Shown one piece after another: positions 34,730 to 42,223 of a stretch of 64,000 nucleotides of DNA. Under the pieces are notes generated by a model. That model saw nothing but the letters and a program-made list of their open reading frames with translations. It did not search any database and was not told where the DNA came from. Numbering within the stretch: the first letter of the stretch is position 1; the number at the start of each line of letters is the position of its first letter. Source of the DNA: Clostridia bacterium (GTDB taxonomy: Bacteria > Bacillota > Clostridia > Christensenellales > CAG-1252); NCBI GenBank assembly GCA_017444385.1, contig JAFSWQ010000014.1, forward strand, positions 124,001 through 188,000. Reading direction: 5' to 3'. The position numbers were made by a program, and so were the translations under genes.

Positions 34730-36313
34730 TTATTCCTTGCTTGCGTCGACGACCGACGCGTAGGTTTCGACGAGGTTGTAAAAGTCTTTATAATACTCGT
34801 TATCACCGTTCTTTACGTCTTTAAGCAACTCTATTATTTCCGAAAGCGAAGCGTCGCCCTTGTATTCGCTGTTTCTTATTAGGAGCGCAAACTCAACTAT
34901 CGAAGCGATGAATTTATCTCTTACCGACAACTCGTCGTCGCTTCTCGCCACTTGCGAAAACTCGATATCCGAAACGAGTTCTTTACTTTCGTCCGAAGTA
35001 TTCTTATAATGCAAAACCGCTTGGGCGATCTTGTCTTCTTCGAAGTTTTCTTTCAGTTTGACCTCGAATACCGCCGTAACGCTGTGCCCGCTGCCTATTT
35101 CGCCCGCGTCCTTGCTTTCATCCTCGAATTCCTCTTGGCTCATTTGCTTGTTTTCGTAACCGATAAGGCGGTATTCTTCAACGGTTTCCGCGTTGAAATC
35201 GATTTTGAGTTTTGCGTCTTTCGCAAGTACGAAGAAGTTACCGCCGAACTCTTCCACAAGGAATTTGCGCGCCTCGTTCACACTGTCCAAATACGACCAA
35301 TTACCGTTCCCGTTAAGAGCCAAAGCTTCCATCATATCCGATTGAAGATTGCCGTAGCCTACGCCTATGACCGAAAGATAAATACCGCTGTCGCGTTTGC
35401 CGCTGATAAGGTTCGTCAATTCGTCCGCGGTGGCTTTGCCTATATTGAAATCGCCGTCGGTAGCGAGGATAACCCTATTGTTACCGCCTTGTATAAAGTG
35501 CTTTTGCGCGATCTCATAAGCCAATTCGATCCCGCCTTCGCCGTTAGTGGATCCCATGGCTTCGAGATCCTCGATGACCGCTCTTATCTTGTTACCCTCG
35601 TCGCCCATCGCTCCGTCGAGAGCGCACCTCACGCCCGAGGCGTAAGTAACGATACTCACTCTATCTTGGGGTTTAAGATTTTCGGCTATCAACTTAAATC
35701 CCTCTTGAATTAAACCCAACCTATCCGCACCGTACATAGAGCCCGAAACGTCAATAAGCAATACGATATTATTGGGTACGTCGCTCGTTTGAACCTCTTT
35801 CGCTTTCAATCCAATAGTAAGCAATTTAACGTCCTTCTTATAAGGCGCGTCAAATAACGAATAAGTAAAGGAAAAGTCCTCGTCTTCGGGTGAAGGATAG
35901 TCGTAAGAAAAATAGTTTAGCATTTCTTCCACCCTTACCGAATCGGGATAGATAGTGGTATAATTATCGCCGTTTTTCATTCGATTGATCGCGCCTCTAA
36001 CGTTGGTATAACTTGCTGTATTGTTATCCAAAGAAACGTAGATATCGCTTTTTTCTGAGGTCTTGACGCTTTCGTTTTCCGCTATTTTGGTGTAATTTGA
36101 ACCGTCGTAGTCAAACGGATAAATCGCGGCGCTCTCGCTCATAACCCCGTCAGAGACCGTATTAGCATAATCTTTATTATAATAAGGATATGAGTATCTG
36201 CCGCCGCCATCCATATCGTAACCGACCTTCAAATCGTCGGTTTTTGCGCAAGCGCTTAATAATAGCGACAACGCTACGCATAAAGTCAAACATATAAATA
36301 ATACTTTTTTCAT
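34730..36313 (-). CDS. YfbK-like VWA-domain lipoprotein
   Basis: A 527-residue cell-surface lipoprotein with lipobox LSAC (Cys22). After a charged linker comes a segment shared with YfbK-type proteins (SVRVEEMLNYFSYDYPSPE), then a von Willebrand A domain with an intact MIDAS metal site (LLIDVSGSM near residue 187, TNGEGG loop, ATDGDFN), and a C-terminal DUF3520-like domain. These proteins bind ligands through the metal, but the ligand is unknown. A TGAAAC-15 bases-CGGTAC sequence upstream fits an ECF-sigma promoter. A strong GGAGGTAG site precedes ATG 36313. Confidence 0.88.
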   Translation of the reverse strand: MKKVLFICLTLCVALSLLLSACAKTDDLKVGYDMDGGGRYSYPYYNKDYANTVSDGVMSESAAIYPFDYDGSNYTKIAENESVKTSEKSDIYVSLDNNTASYTNVRGAINRMKNGDNYTTIYPDSVRVEEMLNYFSYDYPSPEDEDFSFTYSLFDAPYKKDVKLLTIGLKAKEVQTSDVPNNIVLLIDVSGSMYGADRLGLIQEGFKLIAENLKPQDRVSIVTYASGVRCALDGAMGDEGNKIRAVIEDLEAMGSTNGEGGIELAYEIAQKHFIQGGNNRVILATDGDFNIGKATADELTNLISGKRDSGIYLSVIGVGYGNLQSDMMEALALNGNGNWSYLDSVNEARKFLVEEFGGNFFVLAKDAKLKIDFNAETVEEYRLIGYENKQMSQEEFEDESKDAGEIGSGHSVTAVFEVKLKENFEEDKIAQAVLHYKNTSDESKELVSDIEFSQVARSDDELSVRDKFIASIVEFALLIRNSEYKGDASLSEIIELLKDVKNGDNEYYKDFYNLVETYASVVDASKE

Positions 36314-36343
36314 TTTACTACCTCCGTCGTTCTTTGCTTATTA

Positions 36344-36370
36344 GTACCGCGAAAAATAAAAAAAGTTTCA
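36344..36370 (-). promoter_or_regulatory. Candidate ECF-sigma promoter of the VWA lipoprotein
   Basis: Minus-strand TGAAAC (36365-36370), 15 bases, CGGTAC (36344-36349) resembles the TGAAAC...CGTA pattern of ECF sigma promoters. No sigma-A promoter stands out in the same interval. Confidence 0.4.
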
Positions 36371-36491
36371 AAAAGTTTTTATTTTTTTACATTTCATTCT
36401 CAGTACAAACTATCGAACGATATATCGGTTGCTTATATTGTAATTTTTTTTATCGAAGCATAAGGTGATTATCGGACAAGTCGATATAATA

Positions 36492-36518
36492 CGAAAAACG
36501 CCTCGCTATCAGCAAGGC
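36492..36518 (-). terminator. Rho-independent terminator of the M50-scpA-scpB operon
   Basis: A 7-bp stem with one G-T pair (36500-36506 with 36512-36518) leads on the minus strand into a run of T (36494-36499). It lies 11 bases past the scpB stop. Confidence 0.8.
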
Positions 36519-36528
36519 ATAATCATTA

Positions 36529-37305
36529 TTATTCTTCGGGTTCTTCGGGTAGTTCCTCATCCTCGTCTATCGTATCGTCCTCTTCCGCTTCCGCGATGAA
36601 CGAATCGGCGGGATCTATAACGTAGTCGTTCGCGTCGTCCATTTCGTCGCTTTCACCCGCGCCCAAAATCGACTCTTCTTCGTCTAAATCGATAAGGTCT
36701 ACGCTTTGATCGAATTTCACCTCGAAGTCGGTGGGCGCCATTTGGAAGAGCGCGCTCGCTTCGGTTTGCTCGGTCATCGCTTTCAAGCGGTTGTCTATAT
36801 CTGCGATATTCTTCAACTCAAACTTATTCTTCAACTCAAATTTCAAAAGGAATTCGTCGGTAGTGCTGTACTCTTTGGGATTACCCACGGTGTTACGCAC
36901 GCCGGAAACGTAGATAAGGTTAGCCGCGGTCAAAACGCTTATTGCGTAATCGCAGTTTATACCTCTTATAAGTTCTATTTCCGAACGCGTGATAGGTTGC
37001 TCGTATGCGATTATCGCGAGGGTTTCGAGAAGAACGCCGCTCAACTCTTTTTGCTTATCTTTCATCAAGATATCCGCAACCTTTTCGCTGACTTTCGAAT
37101 ATGTAGAGATACTCAACAAATCGCCGTAGTCGTTGAGGACGAGTCCACTCGATCCGTTGTTGGCGTATTTTATCTTCAATTCGTGTATGGCAAGTTCGAG
37201 GTCGGCGGGATCGATACCCGATTTTTCCAAAATAGTATTACGGGTGACGCCCCTTTTGCCCGCCGCATATATGACCGCTTCAACTAAAGTAACTTGATTT
37301 TCCAT
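36529..37305 (-). CDS. scpB: Segregation and condensation protein B, with acidic tail
   Basis: A winged-helix partner of ScpA and SMC in the condensin that compacts the origin region. Residues 1-165 are standard ScpB (LLETLAIIAYEQPITRSEIELIRGINCDYAI). The remainder is unusual: a tandem six-residue repeat (KFELKN twice) and then about 65 mostly acidic residues ending DEELPEEPEE. Normal ScpB is about 190 residues and this is 258. scpA precedes it by 10 bases. ATG 37305 is followed by MENQVTLVEAV and has an AAGGAG site upstream. Confidence 0.95.
   Translation of the reverse strand: MENQVTLVEAVIYAAGKRGVTRNTILEKSGIDPADLELAIHELKIKYANNGSSGLVLNDYGDLLSISTYSKVSEKVADILMKDKQKELSGVLLETLAIIAYEQPITRSEIELIRGINCDYAISVLTAANLIYVSGVRNTVGNPKEYSTTDEFLLKFELKNKFELKNIADIDNRLKAMTEQTEASALFQMAPTDFEVKFDQSVDLIDLDEEESILGAGESDEMDDANDYVIDPADSFIAEAEEDDTIDEDEELPEEPEE
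36808..36840. repeat. Tandem 18-base duplication inside scpB
   Basis: The sequence ATTCTTCAACTCAAA occurs at 36808-36822 and exactly again at 36826-36840, a period of 18 bases. It encodes the duplicated KFELKN segment in ScpB, so it keeps the reading frame. Confidence 0.85.
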
Positions 37306-37315
37306 TTTTATCTCC

Positions 37316-38161
37316 TTATTTATTCTTTCCGTCGGTTTCTTTGAATTCGTAATCTTCGTAATCGCCCTTTATGATCTCTTCAAGCGACATATCTTCCTTA
37401 CCCTCGGCTATTTTTATGATAATTTCGCCGAAAGGTTCCTTTTGCTCGGCTATCGCAAACTGCCTTCTTAACAATTCGAGAAGAGCCAAAAACGCGTTTA
37501 TCCTCTCGCTATCCGTATAAGAAGCGTCCTTGTACGCTACGTCCGAAAAGGATATACATTTCTCTTCTTTCAAAAGCATAACGAGTTCCTTGGTTTTGTC
37601 AAGGACGGTAAACCTGTCTTTAGTGACGGTTTTCGCAGAAGGCTTCTCGCTGACTTGCCTAATGGTTTGCCTTCTCTTCACGTTAAGATACGCGTCTACG
37701 AGCGCGTTAAGATCGAAGTTATTTATGCAGTAACGACAATCGGCTTCGGTAAATTCGGGTTCGACAAAATATCTGCAAACCACCTGTTTTTCAGCCAAAG
37801 TTTCTCTCATCTCGTTAAGGAGCTTCCTTCTTTCCAATTCGTCGAAGAATCTCTCGGTAACCTCTTCGGTCTCTTGCTGCGTTTCTTCGTCCGCTTGCAT
37901 CATATTCCTTACTTTAAGATCGAGCAAAAGCGAGGCGTAGTAAATGAAAGAGGAAACGCGCTCCAAGTCGAGTTTATCGAGCGTCCTAACGTAAGCCAAG
38001 TATTGTTCGGTGATCTTCGAGATAAATATATCCCTTATGTTTACTTGGTTTTCGTCGAGCATTTGCAACAAGACGTCCAAAGGACCCTTCTCGCCGTTCG
38101 GCAAATCGAACTCGTAAGTTTCGAGATTTTCTTCGTATAGGTCAAAATTCTTACGTAACAT
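37316..38161 (-). CDS. scpA: Segregation and condensation protein A
   Basis: A kleisin that bridges the heads of SMC. The N-terminal domain contains GPLDVLLQMLDENQVNIRDIFISKITEQYL, and the C-terminal winged helix has SFSDVAYKDASYTDSERINAFLALLELLRRQFA; both are family signatures. 281 residues, somewhat longer than the Bacillus protein because of a charged linker. The start lies one base after the stop of the M50 protease gene. A GGGGGT stretch acts as ribosome site. Confidence 0.95.
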   Translation of the reverse strand: MLRKNFDLYEENLETYEFDLPNGEKGPLDVLLQMLDENQVNIRDIFISKITEQYLAYVRTLDKLDLERVSSFIYYASLLLDLKVRNMMQADEETQQETEEVTERFFDELERRKLLNEMRETLAEKQVVCRYFVEPEFTEADCRYCINNFDLNALVDAYLNVKRRQTIRQVSEKPSAKTVTKDRFTVLDKTKELVMLLKEEKCISFSDVAYKDASYTDSERINAFLALLELLRRQFAIAEQKEPFGEIIIKIAEGKEDMSLEEIIKGDYEDYEFKETDGKNK

Positions 38162-38162
38162 T

Positions 38163-38876
38163 TTAAACCCCCAATATCAAGCCGTATAGTTTGACTATAA
38201 GCGACCTTATCGCGTTGATATACATTCCGAGAACGTCGATAGGCCAACCCGTAAAGTCGGCTATGATTCCCAAACCTATCAATGCGATAAAGATATAAAA
38301 ACTGTATTTACGCATAAAAACGACGTACTTGTTGTTTGGCTTAGTGAACGCTTCCACTAAGCGGAAACCGTCCAAAGGAAACAGCGGCAAGAGGTTGAAC
38401 GCTATCAACGAGATATTTATCAACGTGCCGAACATACCCAAGTACAAGCCGAATTTCAAAAGTATCATCCAAAAAGACTCGACGTCAACGGCGACTTTCG
38501 TAGCGATAGCCCCCATACCGACGTACAATCCAAAGGAAAGGAAACTTAATAGTAAATTGACGGTAACCCCCGCGAGAGCGACGGTAACCATACCTTTCTT
38601 CTCGGACTTAAAGTTATTAGGGTTGACGGGAACGGGTCTCGCCCAGCCTATGCCGACAAGCACGAACATAACCATACCGATAGGCTCGAAGTGTTTTAAC
38701 GGATTCAAAGACAATCTACCCATCATACGAGCGGTGTCGTCACCATTCCATTTAGCGACTAACCCGTGACCTATTTCGTGTAAAACTATGGCGAAATATA
38801 TGGAGACCAAATAACAGACCACCAATATAAACTTATCTTGCAAAGTATAATCGCCGAATATCAAACTGTAAAGCAT
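38163..38876 (-). CDS. Site-2 protease family (M50) intramembrane metalloprotease
   Basis: A membrane zinc protease of 237 residues. The zinc-binding HEIGH motif lies in a helix at residues 33-37 and the third ligand is in NLLPLFPLDG near residue 167. The family includes SpoIVFB and Rip proteins. The SpoIVB signal protease encoded 3 kb away activates a SpoIVFB-type protease in Bacillus, but whether this protein plays that role cannot be told: similar M50 genes beside scpAB exist in many non-sporulating Firmicutes. About six membrane helices. It heads the operon with scpA and scpB. Confidence 0.9.
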   Translation of the reverse strand: MLYSLIFGDYTLQDKFILVVCYLVSIYFAIVLHEIGHGLVAKWNGDDTARMMGRLSLNPLKHFEPIGMVMFVLVGIGWARPVPVNPNNFKSEKKGMVTVALAGVTVNLLLSFLSFGLYVGMGAIATKVAVDVESFWMILLKFGLYLGMFGTLINISLIAFNLLPLFPLDGFRLVEAFTKPNNKYVVFMRKYSFYIFIALIGLGIIADFTGWPIDVLGMYINAIRSLIVKLYGLILGV

Positions 38877-38948
38877 TCCACTTCTCCCGTTTTTGATAAT
38901 TATAGGTCTTTAAGGTTAAACGAGTCTTAAAGCGTCGGTATATCTAAT

Positions 38949-38977
38949 ATTATAGGTTACTTTTCAAAATTTGACAA
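38949..38977 (-). promoter_or_regulatory. sigma-A promoter of the M50-scpA-scpB operon
   Basis: Minus-strand TTGTCA (38972-38977), 17 bases, TATAAT (38949-38954). The leader would be about 65 bases. Confidence 0.8.
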
Positions 38978-39140
38978 ATCAATTTATAAAAATAATTATA
39001 GATATTTATAATTATTATTCGAATCGGCTCGAAACGCCATAAAAGAAACGCATGATCGATAAATAGTTTCGCGCGATACGAGAAAAATTAATCGTTTTTG
39101 CTCGAGGGTACGGAATGGATTTCAACTCGGGACTATAAAT

Positions 39141-39178
39141 AAAAAGGGCTAAAAGAATAAGTAAATTTCTTATAGCCC
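39141..39178 (-). terminator. Rho-independent terminator of dacF
   Basis: Stem of GGGCT (39146-39150) with AGCCC (39174-39178) extended inward by TAAGAA/TTCTT pairs, followed on the minus strand by TTTTTATTT. It sits about 65 bases past the dacF stop codon. Confidence 0.75.
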
Positions 39179-39244
39179 CTGTATTCGCTCTTTTAGAGCG
39201 AAACGTCGTTAGCCGATAAACGAGCGTCCGTAATTCGAATAAAG

Positions 39245-40396
39245 TTAGCGATCAGTCTTAACGCCCCACTTACCAAGTACGTCTTCAAGCGAGTCGCCGT
39301 AGGTTTGCTTTTCAACCGAATTAAACGCGTAGAGATCTCTTTCTTCCACTATTTCGCCGCCTTTAACCGCATAGACTTTACCCACGATATCGCCTGCCGC
39401 AACGGGTAATTCAAGGTCGTTTATCACGGTTTTGACCTCATATTCGTCGTTATCGCCGCGTTTTACGGTGACGGTGAAATCGTCTTTTACGCCGTAAACG
39501 AGGGGCTCTTTACCGCCTTTCAAATTCTCTTCGCCTATAATTTCGCCCGCTTTTAAAAGCGTTTTCGAGGTGTATGCGCCGAAGGCATAGTTGAGTAGTT
39601 TTGTAGAATCGGCAAATCTCGTTTTACTATCCGATTCACCGATAACAACGCTTATAACTCTTATTCCGTTCTTCTTTGCGGTAGCGGCTAAACAAAAGCC
39701 CGCTTCGTTGGTAAAACCGGTCTTACCGCCGTCGCAACCGTCGTAAAATCGAATGAGCTTATTCGTATTCGTAAAGGTGGTCGTTCGTCCGTCGGGGTGA
39801 ACGTAATCTTCCAGCCATACCTTGGAATAAGTGTGATATAATTCGTGTTTACTCAATTCGGAAAGCATTTTCGCAACGTCTCTCGCCGAGCTGTACCCAC
39901 CCGAAGCGGGAAGCCCCGTGCAGTTTGCGAAGTGCGTGTTTTGCATTCCCAATTCTTTAGCCCTCGCGTTCATGGTTTCAACGAAGCCTTCTTCCGAACC
40001 TTGCAACCTCTCGGCGATAGCCAAACAAGCGTCGTTCGCCGAAACGACGATAACGCCTTTCAATAGGTCGCCTAAAGGATAGCTTAAACCGCTATCGAGA
40101 AACATTTGCGAGCCGCCCATTCCCGAAGCGGTAGGCGTAACGACTATTTGCTCGTCCACTTTGGCGTTCCCTCTTTCAATCGCTTCGCAAGTGATTAGCG
40201 CGGTCATTATTTTGACCATACTCGCGATAGGATATCTTTTATCCGCGTCGAACGAATACAGTTCGTCTTTGGCGTTTCCGTCGGTGACGTAAACGGCTTT
40301 TGCGGAAGTTTTCAGCGTTTTATTCTCTTCGGCAAAAACGGTTTGCGTACCCGATATCAACAATAACGTAAACAATAATACGATGATCTTTTTCAT
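39245..40396 (-). CDS. dacF: D-alanyl-D-alanine carboxypeptidase, sporulation type (DacF)
   Basis: A penicillin-binding protein that removes the terminal D-Ala from peptidoglycan stem peptides, with a forespore role in cortex and germ-cell wall. Residues 1-23 are a signal peptide. The active-site Ser-x-x-Lys is ASMVKIM near residue 57, Ser-x-Asn is SAND near 117, and Lys-Thr-Gly is GGKTGFTNEAGF. The C-terminal PBP5-like domain follows (KAGEIIGEENLKGG). I chose ATG 40396 (MKKIIVLLF) because it has a GGAGG site and a sigma-G-type promoter just upstream; the longer frame to 40573 would begin before that promoter. 383 residues. Confidence 0.93.
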   Translation of the reverse strand: MKKIIVLLFTLLLISGTQTVFAEENKTLKTSAKAVYVTDGNAKDELYSFDADKRYPIASMVKIMTALITCEAIERGNAKVDEQIVVTPTASGMGGSQMFLDSGLSYPLGDLLKGVIVVSANDACLAIAERLQGSEEGFVETMNARAKELGMQNTHFANCTGLPASGGYSSARDVAKMLSELSKHELYHTYSKVWLEDYVHPDGRTTTFTNTNKLIRFYDGCDGGKTGFTNEAGFCLAATAKKNGIRVISVVIGESDSKTRFADSTKLLNYAFGAYTSKTLLKAGEIIGEENLKGGKEPLVYGVKDDFTVTVKRGDNDEYEVKTVINDLELPVAAGDIVGKVYAVKGGEIVEERDLYAFNSVEKQTYGDSLEDVLGKWGVKTDR

Positions 40397-40410
40397 AATT
40401 CCTCCGTTTT

Positions 40411-40440
40411 TAGTATGACTTTTAAACGAGGATTTATTCA
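40411..40440 (-). promoter_or_regulatory. Forespore (sigma-F/sigma-G) promoter of dacF
   Basis: Minus-strand TGAATA (40435-40440), 17 bases, CATACTA (40411-40417). This is the Bacillus sigma-G consensus at both boxes with ideal spacing, and dacF is a known forespore gene there. The TGA at the start of the -35 box is the stop codon of the spoIIM-like gene. Confidence 0.8.
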
Positions 40441-41025
40441 GGACACTATATTGACGAAAAGGTTTATAATCCCCGCTATTAGTTCCACTACGAGCAAAAG
40501 TATCAAACCGAAGATAAAGCTCTTCACGCAAGGGATAAATACTTCGAGATTGTTGCGCGGTCGAACGCCGCAAAGTATCCGGTCGTTAGTTGTTGCAAGA
40601 GCGGAAAAAGTGCAAAACACGATTATCATAACCGAGGGTAACAAAAAGAAAAGAATGGTCATCACGCCGCCGAAAACGCCGTTTAACACTATTAGCGCGG
40701 CGATACGCCCTAAAACGTACCCAAGATACACGGAAACCGCCCTAAAAGCCATACCGAAAACCCGCCCTTTGGAGTTCAAATACACGAATAAAAGCGAAGT
40801 GAACAATATTCCCGCAAAAGCAAAATACAATTTGAAAGGCTTGAATTCGTTGGTAAATATAACGTCGAAACCGTAAACGAAATCGCTTTCCGCTACGTTT
40901 GCGGCAACTATCGCGCCAACTACGATACCCACCGTTAAATAGGGCACGATGGATAAGAAACACCGCCTTTTCCTTCTCAACTTGTCTTTGAAGTCGGTTA
41001 TAAAAAAGAATATCGCTTTCCGCAT
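40438..41025 (-). CDS. spoIIM: Probable stage II sporulation protein M
   Basis: A 195-residue membrane protein with about five helices. The first helix follows a basic segment (DKLRRKRRCFL) and contains VGIVVGAIV; a helix after KGRVFGMAF and a last helix with an acidic residue (LLLVVELIAGI) fit the pattern of SpoIIM, a mother-cell protein of the engulfment complex SpoIIDMP. Position supports it: in Bacillus and Clostridia spoIIM lies close upstream of dacF. Similarity is by topology rather than a diagnostic motif. ATG 41025 has no Shine-Dalgarno site, and a sporulation-type -10 box ends 6 bases upstream. In most Firmicutes spo0A would be here. Confidence 0.55.
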   Translation of the reverse strand: MRKAIFFFITDFKDKLRRKRRCFLSIVPYLTVGIVVGAIVAANVAESDFVYGFDVIFTNEFKPFKLYFAFAGILFTSLLFVYLNSKGRVFGMAFRAVSVYLGYVLGRIAALIVLNGVFGGVMTILFFLLPSVMIIVFCTFSALATTNDRILCGVRPRNNLEVFIPCVKSFIFGLILLLVVELIAGIINLFVNIVS

Positions 41026-41031
41026 ATTATC

Positions 41032-41059
41032 TATTATGCGAAAAGCGGGAGCATTATAC
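41032..41059 (-). promoter_or_regulatory. Candidate sporulation promoter of the spoIIM-like gene
   Basis: Minus-strand GTATA (41055-41059), 16 bases, CATAATA (41032-41038), 6 bases before ATG 41025. The boxes fit sigma-F/G; read as GGTATAAT-14-CATAATAG they also fit sigma-E in part. The -35 box overlaps the spoIVB stop codon. Confidence 0.45.
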
Positions 41060-42049
41060 CTTTGAAACCTCTTCCATAAGGAAATCCGCGTACACCGCAT
41101 ACCCTTTAAGCGCGTCGTTAATGAACACGTGCGTCAACGCGCCTACGAGAGCGCCGTCCTGTAAGATGGGGCTTCCGCTCATTCCTCTTACTATACCGCC
41201 GCACTTTTCAAGCAATCTTTCGTCGGTTATCTTTACGGTCATTCCTTTTTCGGCTTTCGCAGGCTGGAAATCGGCGCGTATTATCTCGACGTCGTAGTAG
41301 TCGGGTGTGTTTCCCTCTATCGTCATATAGACCTGCGCTTCCCCTAATTTAACGCGATACCTCGACTTAATCGGGACGAGCAAGGAAGAGTAAGACTCGA
41401 TCATTTTGCCGTAAACGCCGTAATCGTCGTTTATATATATCTCGCCCATAGTAACGTCGGTAGTAGCGCCGTTCAATTGCCCCGGCTTACCCGTCGCCGA
41501 CTTGCTGACGCCAAGCACTTTGCAAGGGGTTATTTTAGCTTGATATAACCTTGCGGGGACGCCGTCGAACGAGGTAGCGGCGTGACCTAAAGCGCAAAAT
41601 CTTTTTTCTGCGGTCACGAATGAAAGGGTGCCTACTCCCTCAACCGAAGTCGATAGATAAACGCCGAGTTTAACGTTGCCCTCTTTATCTCTCACGCCCT
41701 TCCCCGTTATCGTCCTCGTCTCGCCCGCATTGTAGACGAGAAGAGTGTTTTCGCCCTCTCTCACCGCCGCAGCGACTTCGAGCCGTGAGGAAACATCTTT
41801 GCCGTTCACTTTCAAAAGGATATCACCGTCTTTGAACTTGCCTTTAAACGGTGACGCTTCGCCGTTTGCCGCGTCTACTACGCCCTCGCCGTCTACGTAC
41901 AAACCCTCGCCCAACGTAGAGAGCCCGACGGCAATACCGCCCAAATAAACGTATTCTTCCTTTTCTTCCGCAAAAGCGGTCGCTGTCGACGAAAAGACGA
42001 ACGCGATAACGAATATGACGATTACAAAAAATATCCGCGATCTCTTCAA
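41054..42049 (-). CDS. spoIVB: SpoIVB signalling serine protease
   Basis: A forespore protease secreted into the space between the two cells that starts sigma-K activation. The 331-residue protein has an N-terminal membrane/signal segment (to about residue 28), a PDZ domain (GVVDAANGEASPFKGKFKDGDILLKVNGKDV), and the S55 serine protease domain with catalytic His in ALGHAATSFDG near 152, Ser in GMSGSPI near 291 and THVFINDALKGYAVYADFLM. The start is TTG 42049 with a GGAG site 8 bases upstream. It follows recN as in Bacillus, but a spoIIM-like gene, not spo0A, comes next. Confidence 0.95.
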   Translation of the reverse strand: MKRSRIFFVIVIFVIAFVFSSTATAFAEEKEEYVYLGGIAVGLSTLGEGLYVDGEGVVDAANGEASPFKGKFKDGDILLKVNGKDVSSRLEVAAAVREGENTLLVYNAGETRTITGKGVRDKEGNVKLGVYLSTSVEGVGTLSFVTAEKRFCALGHAATSFDGVPARLYQAKITPCKVLGVSKSATGKPGQLNGATTDVTMGEIYINDDYGVYGKMIESYSSLLVPIKSRYRVKLGEAQVYMTIEGNTPDYYDVEIIRADFQPAKAEKGMTVKITDERLLEKCGGIVRGMSGSPILQDGALVGALTHVFINDALKGYAVYADFLMEEVSKV

Positions 42050-42223
42050 AACTTTACTCCGTAAATTATTTTGAGTAAAAACCGCGGATATATTCTCTTT
42101 TTGGTTTTACAGTTTTTGGCTGTTTGATTTCGGTCGCGTGATGACCGTCATTTATTACGTATGAACGACGATAGTTACGAATAACGAGCGACCGCTTAAC
42201 GAAACGTACTTAACGCTAATAGG

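Larger units (their letters stand above)
38877..39244. other. 368-base gap with no gene
   Basis: Holds the M50-scpAB promoter (38949-38977) on its left and the dacF terminator (39141-39178) on its right. The middle is AT-rich with no start codon and ribosome site combination, and I see no gene or RNA in it. Confidence 0.7.

Noticed and set aside
36808..36840. CRISPR-like repeat
   Set aside because: Only two copies with a 3-base spacer inside a coding frame; it is a tandem duplication of six codons.
40397..40573. N-terminal extension of DacF
   Set aside because: It lies across the spoIIM-like gene and before the sigma-G promoter; the signal peptide starts at 40396.
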